Below, in pieces: positions 48,354 through 59,640 of a stretch of DNA of 64,000 bases. The DNA comes from Alisma plantago-aquatica (Eukaryota > Streptophyta > Magnoliopsida > Alismatales > Alismataceae). Position 1 is the stretch's first letter; each line of letters starts with the position of its first letter. A program made the translations under genes and the position numbers. The stretch is taken from contig OY856413.1 in assembly GCA_963693085.1 (NCBI GenBank), positions 466,111,379 through 466,175,378 on the forward strand, in the 5' to 3' direction. Below the pieces are notes generated by a model that saw only the letters and a list, made by a program, of their open reading frames with translations, ran no database searches and was not told the DNA's origin.

Positions 48354-49461
48354 AGCAATGCCACTCAGGCCACGCCAGAGGCAATATGAGTACCAAGAAG
48401 ACTACTTTGAAAGTCCTAAAATGTGGATTCTTTTGGCCAACCATATCCAAGGATTCCTACAACTTTGTCTTATCTTGTGACAAATGCCATAGGGTAGGTA
48501 CCATAAGAAAAAGAGATGAGATGCCCCTTAAGCTCTGGGAGGAAGTTGAGATTTTTGACGTTTGGGGAGTGGACTACATGGGCCCATTCCCATCCTCATA
48601 TGGATTTTGCTACATTCTAGTCATGGTGGATTATGTATCTAAATGGGTAGAGGCCATACCAACCATCATTAGCGATTTGAAACCTGTCATCAAAATGTGA
48701 TATTCGATGTTATTTTTCCCCATTTTGGAGTTCCACGCACTGTGATATTCGATGGAGGTTCTTATTTTCTAGAAAGAAGTTTTGAGGCTCTATTGAGAAA
48801 ATATGGTCATAAGGTAGCTTCCCCCTACCACCCACAAATGAGTGGACAGATAGAGGTATCAAACCGTCAACTCAAAGATATCCTGGAAAAGACAGTGGGC
48901 TACAACCTAAAGGATTGGCCAATAAAAACCAATGACACCTTGTGGGGTTATAGAACTGCTTTCAAGACTCCTCTTGGAATGACACCCTTTAGATTAATCT
49001 ATGGAAAATCATGTCACCTGCCCATATAACTTGATTACAAAGCTTGGTGGGTGATCAAACAACTAAATTTTGACATGAAGAAAGCTGACCAAGCTAGGAT
49101 TCTGCAACTTTAGAAGCTAGAAGAACTTCAGATGACAGCCTACGAGAATGCAACAATCTACAAAGAATGCACAAAACTATGGCATGATGGTCATCTGAAA
49201 AGGAAAGACATACAAATGGGAGACCAAGTTTTACTATTTAACTCAAGATTGAGAATGTTCCCAGGGAAACTCAATTCTCAGTGGTTCAGAACATACATTG
49301 TCATGAGCATCTACCCACATGGTGCCTTCATTTTATGGAGTGAAAAGTCAGGAGAGTTTGTGGCTAATGGCCAAAGCTTGAAGAGTTATTTCACTACAAC
49401 TGACATGAGCATTGAAGCATCAGTGAATCTTTCCAAACCAACATATAGACCAAAAAATTGA
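48340..49461 (+). pseudogene. Athila-like integrase
   Basis: The HHCC zinc domain is readable: QCHSGHARGN (48,358), then FFWPTISKDSYNFVLSCDKC. The catalytic triad region is WGVDYMGPFPSS (Asp, ~48,568), [12 protein letters not shown] (Asp, ~48,735) and [14 protein letters not shown] (Glu, ~48,842). Next come [20 protein letters not shown], a stop at 49,027, and a C-terminal part (49,132-49,461) with GDQVLLFNSRLRMFPGKLNS, the usual C-terminal beta-barrel motif of this clade. Stops at 48,698 and 49,027 disable the copy. Confidence 0.93.
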
Positions 49462-49469
49462 AAGAAGCA

Positions 49470-50964
49470 TGTCGAGCCAATGACATAAAACAAAGGCATT
49501 TGTCGGGAGGCAACCCAATCCTTAAATTAGCTTTTAATTTCAGTTTTGAATTAGACAATTCATTGCAAGATACAATCTTAAGTCCTGATAGTTTTCATTT
49601 TTGAGATTTCAGATGAAGGACACGTTGCTGAGAGGAACCCAACCACATCTGGTGGACCAACCGACATGGTTGTTCCCCTCCATCTCAGATTTAGAGTTTT
49701 CTCAAGATGAGCAAATTTCTATGTTTGGGGTGTAGGGTGGGTGGTATGTAATTTACTTTCCACCACCACGTATCTGTTTTAGACTTAAGATTGTAGTGAC
49801 TTTACTTTTGACCACCACCTATCCGTTTCAAACATAAGATTCCATCACTGCAATTTTGATCAAAATTTAAAATTTTCAAAGTAGTTTTGTGTAGAAACTT
49901 GATGAAATTTTGATGCTTTTATTTCAATCAAATCCTTTACCTAGCCTGCTAGTTCTTTTTCCATGCAATTTTGCATCATTACACCCTCCTTATTTGAAGC
50001 AAAGCTTTAAGAGGGATAATTTTTGAAACTAGCCAATGGTTAGAATACACCATGTGAAACTTATGAATCCTAACATCATGATCCTTCAGTAAAGATGGAA
50101 AGTATCTACCGAACTGAGACGGATAAAATACATCATCCTTCTTAACTGACTAGTGGAACAATATCATGGAATCTCCACCAGATCCCCATCAAGTCATTAT
50201 TTGAGCATTGTATGATAAGGAGAAGAACTCGATCCACTGAATTGTAAATCAAGTTGCATTATGATCTGAACTCTTTTCTACACTTCTTCTACAATCTTCA
50301 TACCCCTCCATCAATAAAAATGAAATAAAAAGCCATAGAAGTAGTGCCACACCCTAAGTTCAGGGCGGCACACCACTCCTATCTTTATCCAATTCCTCCA
50401 TACCCCTCTCTATGTAATAGGGGTGTATCACCAAAATCAAAAAGAAAAGATGCCATTGTGCACAAAAGAAAAAAATGCAATCTCGAGTCAAATAGAGGAG
50501 AGATTCACATTAAGAAAAAAGAAGAGTTGCAATCAATGAAATTGCAACCATATAATAAAAATATTGAGTCGAATAGAGCAGAGATTTACTACTTTCTTCC
50601 ATACCCACCTTCACTCCCTTTTCCACCTACTAGCATAATGAATGCCTCGTTTCTACCAATCTCTTGAAAAAAACAAGTGTCAGATCAGATGCACACTTGT
50701 TGTTCTGTAGGTATCTCTGGACTCTTACGAATCTCTTAGACATGCTTGATGTTGGAGAAAGTGGGGAGAAAGTTATTTTGGGAAATGAACTCAAGAATGA
50801 AGATATTGTAGGATGTGTTCAGTGATCTTAGGAAGTTGAGATGCTCAACCATACAACGTAGAAAAGAAACAAATGTGATGTGAAGATGAGGCAATCACAA
50901 GAGTCGAAAGTATTTAATTGGTGACAGTTTCAAATTTTGTGTTACTCGAGGATGAGCAACGTTT
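49470..50964 (+). other. Post-integrase region, no env-like gene found
   Basis: About 1.5 kb between integrase and the 3' LTR. It starts with the CGGGAGGCAACCCA motif (49,504-49,517), which I recall as typical downstream of pol in Athila/Tat elements. Some Athila elements carry an env-like ORF here; none is seen. The 107-codon ORF at 50,344-50,667 has no recognised domain. Confidence 0.6.
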
Positions 50965-50979
50965 AAGTTTGGGGTGTTT
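50965..50979 (+). other. Polypurine tract of the Athila-like element
   Basis: AAGTTTGGGGTGTTT directly precedes the 3' LTR, matching the AGTTTGGGG-type tract of this clade. Confidence 0.8.
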
Positions 50980-51334
50980 TGATGGATGCATATTCATCTT
51001 AGTGTCGCCGCCATTTTTGGCCCAGTTTTGTACTGAAATCTCTCATATGCCCTATGAATCTGCTCGTATACAATTTTGCTCAATTTTAGATGATTATTTA
51101 GAGTTTTGATAAAATCTATTTGTATCCATTATAGGATTAAGCCTTTAAATATGTGCACCATTATTGGAGGCGGTGGTCCCACTAACTGACTAGCGGGCCC
51201 AAGAAGCTTTCAATAATTTGGATCCTTTTTTCGATGGCCAGTTCCTTCATCGATAAGCATCCTCATCAGCTTGAGGATTCATCGACATAGGCCCATCGAC
51301 CCATAGCAATACCCCCTGTGGGGGTAGGTTTGTC

Positions 51335-51548
51335 ACATGGCCGTGACCGCAACACACAACCACGTTCCTGGCACACCACCTCGACTGTGGCGTGTCGCCT
51401 CGATCGAGGCCCACACTAGCTTGGCCACAACATGTTGCTTCGATTGTGACCTCGACCGCTACCTCGACCGTGACCGCAACCTTGACCTCGACCGCGACCG
51501 CAACCACTACCCACGACCGCGACCTCGACTGTGACCGTGACCGGTGTC
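51335..51548. repeat. CGACCG-rich degenerate array, 3' LTR
   Basis: Counterpart of 41,075-41,345, with different unit numbers and order, ending about 40 bp upstream of the TATA box. Confidence 0.9.
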
Positions 51549-51588
51549 TCAAATGTGATGTTAAGTCAGTGCTCTCTAGATCAACACC

Positions 51589-51597
51589 TATAAATAG
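51589..51597 (+). promoter_or_regulatory. TATA box of the Athila-like 3' LTR
   Basis: TATAAATAG followed by ATGACCCCTCC. The 5' LTR equivalent is mutated to TATAGATAG. Confidence 0.65.
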
Positions 51598-52724
51598 ATG
51601 ACCCCTCCTTCATTTGAAGCATCTCTTCCGATCCATCCATGCCACCAAGCCGCCTCTCTGTGCCCAGCCAAGGAAGATGATATCCTCTACCAAAGACTAC
51701 CTCTGTGGTGTCCTTGCTACTCTACCATCTCCGCTTCATCAATATCTATCTCCTAACCATGAAAGTGATGGGCTTTCAGATCTATAGCACCTTCATTCAT
51801 CAGCCATCTACTGCTCCATCTCCTGCAAGAAAGAGAATGAGAAGAGAAGGAAGAAGGAGAGAGAAGATCATCCTCGTTCATCTTGGTTTTCTTCCCCTCC
51901 TCATCTAGATCTACCCTTCCATTGTGTAGAAGACCATTTCTCCACAAAGCTGCAACCATCTTCTTCACCATGACCATGGAAGAATATTCCCTTTCTCTTA
52001 TTCTTTTTGTTTCTATCATGAGGAGCGAGTAGACCATTTCACTGGGGTGCGGGGACTTGCCCCGCTTCCCATGCTTGCATGTCCATTTTATAACATTCCA
52101 TGGCTTGTATATAATTTTCCATTTTGTTGTTAATTATTTAATGCATGCTTTGTGGATTGATCACCTGCCTTGCATGATCTATTATATTCCTTTGTTGTGA
52201 GAACTTCAATACTTAGGATTTGAATATTGATTAACATGGTTGATGCCCGGATGAAAACTTCCAAAGGGATATCTCTGAAATAGTATGTGTGTGTGATCTG
52301 TGGGTAATGAGACATCGAGCCTACGGAGATGCTTACACAAACTCTATTTCCTAGCAGATGGTTTTCTACTCCATTTGGATAGTTGTATCTTGCTTGGATG
52401 TGTTTTGGATGTGTAGTGGTGGTAAAATTCGATTCCACCCTAGTGATTCCCATCATTAATTTAAACTTATTTTTAATCCTGCTTTTTTACTTTCCTTGCA
52501 ATTAGATTAATTAAAACCCAAATAAACTATTGTTCAAACTATTAGTCTTATTCGATCTGGATTCAACTAGCAAGATTCTTAAAAATGTTATCCCTTGGGA
52601 TTTGATCCTTAACCATATTGTGATAAGACCCGTCCACTTGTGGGTGGTACTATTGCACAAGGTTTTGGTAAAACTTAGGGATTTGAGCCCTAAGTGAGTT
52701 TGTTAGTGTAGTAAAACCACGTCA

Positions 52725-54168
52725 ATGGCTATTTAGGGCCAATAACCCTAATTAATGTGCAATAATTACAATGATGCTCAAGAAACCATGGAAATTACAA
52801 AGTAAGCTCATATCAGTAACTGGAAGCTAATATGTAAGTTTGATTTCAGTTAGATGCATAGAATTCATGTTATATGAATATGACCTTTAATACATGGGTT
52901 ATAACCCTAATTTGAATAATAAATGTAACCTAGGGTTAATCGGTGCATATAACTATATGTAACACAACATACCGATGATCTATACTGATCCAACACATAA
53001 TTGAAGTATAATATGGAATATGACATCAATAATATAAATCTGAGGTGACAAGATGAGTAATGATAAACATACTCTAATGAACTAAGTCAAGCCCTAATGA
53101 GTCAACTAGGATTAAGATGACGAGAACCTAATGGTGATATATGATCTTGTCTTAATCAGGGTTGAAAAAGGATATAGATGACATTAGGAATATGATGGTT
53201 TGGTTATCTTGATCATGGTACACCATTACCTCTTACTTTGTTTATTATACAATATGCTTGTGTTGCATGTTTAGTAAAATAATTGGCATATGATATTGGA
53301 TGAAATGATTGTTCTTGTATGATATGTTGCATGATTTTCCATACTTATTGCTATGAACACATGAAACATAATAAATTTGTTCCATTATATCCAAGCACTT
53401 CAACTCTTTGGTAGTAAAGTGCTGGAAAGTAAGTACTGCAACTTGTTGGTAGTAAAGTACTTGGAAGTGATCCAACTCTTTCATAGTATATCACATTGTG
53501 AAATGATCCAACTCTTTGGTAGTAGATCATAAAGGCCTTAATGCATTTAACTCTCAGGTGGTAAATGCATGGATGATATAATGGAAAATGTGCCTAAAAC
53601 ATGTGTTCTCATTTTTTTAATGAACATCTTTGTGCAAGTATATGCTTTTTCTTACATTTTTTTATAACTGCCAAGTATTAGTTTTATCTTATTGCTAAGC
53701 TTAGTAATGAGAGGTATATAAAAAGACATGTAGGTGTATTCAGTACAATATTCTTGAATATTGTGCTGACATGTACCACATGTAATCTTTTGTTTAGGTT
53801 GTGGACATATGATCTTGAAAACCAGGATAGTTGAGAGTTGTGTGGCGAGCGGATGTATAGGTGGACCTATTGTCTTAAGATCATGTTGTTTAGCAGCAGT
53901 ACATGTATATGTAAAAGTTTCCTCTTCAATATGTAATATCAAATGTTGTAAGAATCCATTATGTAATTATATGTTGAATGGTGAACATGTGTTGTATGGT
54001 TTTATTATTGTTCATGTGCATGTGCTACTGATTGTTTCCTTCTAACTCTCTTGATTTTCATCTTCTTAGCCTAGTGTGGGATGTTTAAATTGGGATTCTC
54101 GCTGAGGTGAGGGTTCAATTTAGACATCACACATCATATTCAGTTTTCGAAAATCTGGGGACATCACA
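52725..54168 (+). mobile_element. LTR X2, right part
   Basis: Resumes X2 after the Athila-like element, and its reverse complement matches 3,338-4,720 (X1). Ends 'cgaaaatctggggacatcaca'. It contains repeated 'ccaactctttggtagtaRatca' units (about 53,400-53,560). No gene. Confidence 0.75.
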
Positions 54169-55060
54169 TATTGAGAAAGATGAATCAAAGTTGCAATATT
54201 GTCATGATCTATCATATCCTTGATTTGAAAAATTTTCAATGAGGAAACTTATATCAAAAGAACCTATGGAGTTGGCCCCAAAAACCAAGAACAATAGGGA
54301 TGGTGAACGGACTTCTAGACTAAGAATAAAGGAAAGAGGCCTCATGAGAGTGATGATGAGGATTTTGGTTCTGCCAATAAGACCATAGTTATGGGTGATT
54401 GGGAAGTGAAATAGAAAGTAATAATTGATGCCCTTCATGACTTGGCAGTCTATACAACATCCCTAGTATGCAAACATAACCTAACACCCATTACCATCCA
54501 AGATTTCTTCAAACATAGCCCATAAGGATTTTATGGGGAGGATAAGGATGATGTCATAGATAAAGTTGATGCCTAGTTAGTGTCTATGGAGAACATAATT
54601 AGGGTCTTGAGGTGACATAAAGAAGATAAAGTTGCTTTTTCTATCTACTAGTTGACATGGGTGGTCAAGTTGTGGTGGGGAAACTATGTCTGGTCATAAC
54701 AAGCCATCCCTATTAACTGGGAAGCCTCTAAACACATTTTCACCAATTGTTTCCAACCTACCTTTGAAAGGAAAGAGAGAAAAAACAATTGCTTACCCTT
54801 ACCCAAGGTAGCAAGACAGTGGCTAAGTATATTTGACAATTTCGTCTCTTGGAGAGACATGTCACAAACCTCATGGAAGAGTAGAAGTTATACCGTTACG
54901 TTGATGGACTCTTCATAACCCTCAAAGCCTTTGTCTCCTCATCCAAACCAACCTCTTTTCAGGAAGCCTATGACCATGCCTTGTCCATGAGAGAACCCTG
55001 GGGATGGGAAATGGGAAGCCACTACCTACCCTAGCCTACTTAGGGCTTACTAAGGGTGTG
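54169..55060 (+). pseudogene. Chromovirus-like gag remnant
   Basis: After the duplicated 91 bp segment (54,174-54,264), an ATG at 54,268 gives MELAPKTKNNRDGERTSRLR. Further on, pieces read WEASKHIFTNCFQPTFERKE, VAKYI / FRLLERHVTNL and YVDGLFITLKAFVSSSKPTS with FQEAYDHALSMRE, the retrotransposon gag (capsid) pattern common in plant chromoviruses. Many stops and shifts are present. Its 5' part is cut by LTR X2. Confidence 0.75.
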
Positions 55061-56030
55061 CACGCAAAGCCTAAACAAAAAGGGAAACCCCATAATAGTG
55101 GCAATAAGAACAAAAACTGAAAAAAGAATCTCAAAAGTCCTCCTGCCTAGTACAACAACCAAGGCCAGAACCAGAACTATAATTGAGACCTTGCTCAGAA
55201 TCACAATACTTGCCCAAATAGAGGACAAGGCCGGAATCCTAATGTTCCCCGGTGCCAAAACTGCAGTAATCTCCATTATGGCCAAGGCAAGTACACGTCT
55301 CTAGTCTTCCATTACTGCAAGCATGAGGAACACTTTAGAGATAATTGCCCTCACCCTCCACCAACATGGGCCAAATAGGGTGAGCATAGACAAGCCTGTG
55401 TCTTTGCAGTGAATGCAGATGAGGAAAATGTCAATGGGAATAGACTTATGGAAGGTACAATTTAAATTTGAGCTTATTTCCAAAATATCATATGATTATT
55501 ACCTTGTCCAAACACCTTACATCGAATATATGAATATATAGGTATGATGCAAATCTATGACCATTATATTGTCACTCTATTTGACTCTAGGTCAACACAT
55601 ACCTTCATGTCTAAGAGTCTTGCCTCTATGCTCAATCTTTAAACATAGGACTTAGGGTATATACTTTATGTAACTACCCCAAGTGGGAAGATGAAGGTCT
55701 CCTGCTATATTGTTGTAAAAGTCTCTCTTTCTTATGTTGGCCATAATCTTGAGTCCAATTTTATACTCTTAGACATGAAAGACTTTGAACTTATTTTGGG
55801 GATGGATTGACTCCATAAAAATCATGCTATGATCAATTGTCATGCTAAGAAAGTCATAATTTCTAAACCCAACCTCCCCATTCTTGTAATTCATGGAAGA
55901 AAATATCGAAATCGAAATATTTTCATTTCCATAATCAAAACCCAAACCTTGATATCCAAAGGATGTAAAGCATACCTAGAAAACCTGATATGAGTGCCCT
56001 ACAAAACATTGACATAGTGTGTGAGTACCC
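55061..56030 (+). pseudogene. Chromovirus-like zinc knuckle and aspartic protease
   Basis: A zinc knuckle YCKHEEHFRDNC occurs at about 55,313-55,350. The protease follows at about 55,555: HYIVTLFDSRSTHTFMSKSL, with the active site DSGAS/T changed to DSRST. The later DFELILGMD, stop, LHKNHAMINCHAKKVI pattern matches the DVILGMDWL...H.A.IDC signature of chromoviruses (Tekay/Reina/CRM group). Confidence 0.82.
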
Positions 56031-56880
56031 GAGTGTCTTTCTTAAGGAGCTCCCTGGGCTACGACCTGATCATGATATTGAATTCTCTATCAAATTAGCA
56101 CCCAGTACCACACCTATTTCTCAGGCACCCTAGTAGTTGTAGGAATTTCTAGACTAGGGTTTTGTAAACCCTAGTTCCTCTCCTTGGGGAGCACCCATTC
56201 TATTTGTCATGGAAAAGGATGGGTCTCTTCACATGTGCATTGACTATTGTATGATAAATCAAGCTATTATGAAAAATAAATATCCGTTGCCCAGAATTGA
56301 TGACCTTTTTTATCAACTTCGTTCTGCCCATGTCTTCTCCAAGATTGATCTCCACTTTGGTTACCACCAACTCAAGGTGAAGGATCAGTATATCCCTAAA
56401 ACCACCTTCCGAATGTGGTATGGGGATTAGGAATTTAAGAGCATGCCATTTGGGTTGACCAATGCCCCTGGTGTGTTTATGAACTTGATGAATCATGTCT
56501 TCCAACCTTTCCTTGATGAGTTTTTAGTGGTCTTCAATGATGACATCCTGATATATTCAAATGACATTAAGTCACATCATACCCACCTCCTCAAAGTTTT
56601 GAATACCCTTCAATCACAAAACTTCTACGCAAAATTTTCTACATGTGAATTATGATTTTTGAAGTCATTTTCTTGGGTCACATAATTTCTGGTGGGAAAT
56701 TTTTTGTTCACCCGGCCAAAGTCTCGATTGTACTTGAGTGGAAAGCCCCTAAAAATGTGTCTAAAATTCAAAGTTTTTTTGGTATTTCTAGTTCATACCG
56801 ACGCTTCACACCCAACTTCAGCATGACTGACTTGCCTCTCACAAATCTCACGAGGAAAGGATAGAAGTATGTTTTATCGA
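56031..56880 (+). pseudogene. Chromovirus-like reverse transcriptase, 3' part deleted
   Basis: Starts near ELPGLRPDHDIEFSIKLAPS (56,047). It continues [20 protein letters not shown] (56,209), [40 protein letters not shown] and [17 protein letters not shown] (~56,525), where the catalytic pair DD survives but the preceding residue is N. The thumb region (ISSSYRRFTPNFSMTDLPLT, to about 56,860) is followed at once by 'cgatttcggggacgaaatcc', normally the very end of pol. RNase H, integrase and chromodomain are therefore deleted. Confidence 0.88.
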
Positions 56881-56900
56881 TTTCGGGGACGAAATCCTTG

Positions 56901-56916
56901 TAAGGGGTGGACAATT
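56901..56916 (+). other. Polypurine tract before LTR Y2
   Basis: TAAGGGGTGGACAATT after the 'ttcggggacgaaat' pol terminus, the standard arrangement at the 3' end of plant chromoviruses. Confidence 0.8.
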
Positions 56917-57609
56917 TGTAACATACCTGACCTGGGTTATGAGTTAACCCTAGGTGTTTTGCCTAAATATGTAATTAAATCTTTGTGATTAACTCTGAGC
57001 ATGTAATTAAGTTTCTCAGAAACATATATTTCAGTAATTGCTCCCTTTTATTTAAAGTTGTAGCATTGTTTTGATATATAAGGACCTATGTGCAATTTAC
57101 CCAGTTAAAAGGGTTAGCCTGCAATTTGCACATGATGAGATGTTCCTATGATGTTGAGACATCATGAGAATCTTTTTGGCAAAGTATGAGGGATATCCCA
57201 AGCTTGGGCACCAAGGTGCAGCTGTGGAAGCAATCGCGGTACTTGAAACCCTAATTTGGGATAAAATGCAATTTACCCAAATTAAAGGATGCAAATTGTA
57301 AAATATGTCATCTAATGTATCTTTTTAGACTCTTTCCATCATTAAGAGAAGAAATGATGAGGGAGTCACCTCAATTGAATTATCAAGTTATGAAATATGC
57401 CTTGTGATTGAATAATCAGGATATATGTGCAATATCTCTTTATGTATGTACCTTATTATTAGATTGCTCTCCTTTACCTTTTTTTTTCTAAGACCTTAAG
57501 AGAAGGTTTGTCCTTAGAATAAATAGGAAGGGATGATCAAGTAAAGAAGGAGGGACCTAGTTGGAATTATGGACAACTTATGAACTAATGTTGAAAATCC
57601 TACCCCTAG

Positions 57610-57618
57610 TATATATAC
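57610..57618 (+). promoter_or_regulatory. TATA box of LTR Y2
   Basis: TATATATACCC, about 690 bp into the LTR. Transcription from here would include the palindrome field. Function inferred from position and from similar boxes in W and V. Confidence 0.55.
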
Positions 57619-58125
57619 CCTCAACTTCTCTAAGCAAGGGAACTTGCCCTTCGTTCCCTTCACTGTTCCATTTAACCAAAGACGACCAAAGACTGCCTTG
57701 GAGCTAAGGAGGACGACCAAGGGAAACAAGGTAGGTTTGGGACCTTTCTTTTGCCTAATTCCATGGTTAGAACTCGAATTCAAGGTCAACTTCATGGCTA
57801 ACTCTTGAAACCCTACCTTTCTAGCCATCTATTTTTCATTCTTCCTTGGAGTTTTCACCTTGGCAAGCCTGTGGGAACTCAAGGACGCCATTAGAGCTTG
57901 GAGATTGAAAGCTTGGAGCTCAAGAAGCAAGCTTTAGGCGGGTTTTATAACTCTAAACCCATGCTTTACTATGTACATCTCTTATATGCGGATAGAGGAT
58001 AGCTCTTCATGTTTCTTTACTTTCCCTGCTATTTTGCAAGAAAATCCATGGGATATCCGTACTGTTCTTGAGTTAGGAGATGAAGGCGTGATATCCAAGA
58101 AAAATCCACCGCTTTCCACTTTCTT

Positions 58126-59640
58126 AAACGGTCTCACCAGTTTGCTCTCTCGGTCTCAAGACCGCGAGGTGAGCAAACGGTCTCGAGACCGCGACAGGGA
58201 AAACGGTCTCCAAGACCGTTTGGCCCCATTGACCGAGCATGGACCATATAAGAAATATGTTCCTAATTATATAGGCTAATTACCCTCAAAATTTGGGAGG
58301 CTAACTCCAAAGGAATCGGGAGATATGACCTTTTTTAAGTAACAACTTTATTTGAATTTATTCCTGATTCTCAAACGGTCTGAATTTGCCTTTTTGTGCA
58401 AACGGTCTCAAGACCGTGTAAGGTCATTGACCAGGCGTTTACCGTATGAGATTACTGTTGAAAATAATGTTACTTAACAACTCACCAAGTTTGATGGTCT
58501 AATTCCAAACGGGCTAAGAGTTTAAGGGTGATTACTAGGGCTAACCCTAGATGAAATCAGTACTGAATTATTAATAATATAATTAGGGTTTTTAGGGTTG
58601 ATTGACCTAAACGGTCTCAAGACCGTTTGGGGGTCATCCAAACGGTCTCAAGACCGAGAGGGCAATCAACCATGACCGTTTGGAGGTCTGGGGTCAAGAA
58701 TAATTGACCAATTGAAGGTACAATTATACCAAATTACATTGCAATTAAATATTGATATAATCATCAACTCAATTTGTTCAACCTTGATGAATTTGCAATA
58801 GAATCCAAAATTGGATGGGCAAACGGTCTCAAGACCGTTTGGAACTCATCCAAATGGTCTCAAGACCGAGAGGACAATCACCCAAGACCGTTTGAAGGTC
58901 TAGGGTTAAGCTAATTTGACCAATTGAGGACCCAATTGCAAATAAGTTATCAATTTAATCCAAATTCTGTTTTGTGGCTCAATCATGGTTCAACCCTTAT
59001 CAAATCACATTAGACTTTGATAAAATCTTGGGAAAACGGTCTCAAGACCATGTGGGTTCCACCCACGTGACCTCAAGACCGTTTGGGCCAAGTTTGGTCC
59101 CAATTGGAGCTCAATTGAAGGGTTCAACCTTGTGTTAATACACATTTATGAGTGTTGATGGGTGAACACTGATAGACCCTAATTGAATCGATTTCAACCC
59201 TAATTGGTCAACAATTGAGGGTCAATTGAATGACCAATTGGTTAAGCATAATCTTAATTGACCCAATCCATAAGTGGTCAACATAACTCTAACCTTTTGA
59301 GGGCTTCAACATGGGTTGACATTATCGGTTGTATCATTGAATCTTGTTGAAGGTCCAAGCGGCTGAGACCATGTGAGCCTCGCGGTCTCAAGACCGTGAG
59401 GGGGCTCACGGTCTCAAGACCAAGAGGGGGCTCACGGTCTCAAGACCACGAGGGGCCTCGCGGTCCTGAGGTCAAAGTGAGCAAACGATCTACATGGCTT
59501 CGCGGTCTTGAAAATCATATGATGGCTCACGGTCTTGAAGAAGGTTGAGAGGGCTCGCGGTCTTGGAAGAGGTTGAGGGCTCGCGGTCCTGAGGTCAAAG
59601 GTGACCAAACGGTCTACACATCCTCGCGGTCCTGATGTCA
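58126..59640. repeat. Field of interspersed CGGTCT/AGACCG palindromes (Y2)
   Basis: About 25 full or half copies. Full dyads AAACGGTCTCAAGACCGTTT or close variants are seen at 58,201-58,221, 58,609-58,628 and 58,821-58,840. Copies with altered arms are seen at 58,146-58,169, 58,638-58,661 and 58,850-58,873. A 26 bp-period run occupies 59,378-59,471, followed by degenerate half-sites to 59,640. Spacing is otherwise irregular (20-200 bp) with AT-rich sequence between. Confidence 0.95.

Larger units (their letters stand above)
40703..52724 (+). mobile_element. Athila/Tat-like Ty3/gypsy retrotransposon, nearly full length
   Basis: LTRs of about 1.8 kb (40,703-42,511 and 50,980-52,724), an Asp-tRNA-type primer-binding site, gag, protease, RT, RNase H and integrase in gypsy order, a long non-coding stretch after integrase, and a polypurine tract. 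It is inserted in LTR X2 with pentamers atgga (40,698-40,702) and atggc (52,725-52,729), one mismatch. X1 shows the uninterrupted site (atatggctaatt). It carries a later 1.1 kb retroposon at 44,755-45,853. A sampled 150 bp LTR stretch differs at about 17 positions by hand, so it is an old copy. All ORFs are broken. Confidence 0.93.
50980..52724 (+). repeat. 3' LTR of the Athila-like element
   Basis: TGATGGATGCATATTC ... CCACGTCA, 1,745 bp, pairs with 40,703-42,511. It retains a good TATA box (51,589). Confidence 0.92.

Noticed and set aside
49470..50964. env-like gene downstream of the Athila-like integrase
   Set aside because: No signal peptide, membrane segment or long frame was found; the best ORF (107 codons) is Lys/Pro-rich without features.
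51247..51552. Arg/Val-rich ORFs across the CGACCG island
   Set aside because: Open in several frames only because of the short repeat units; low-complexity translation.
58126..59640. Palindromes as intrinsic transcription terminators
   Set aside because: This is a plant nuclear context, the hairpins lack following T runs, and their number and spacing do not fit terminators.
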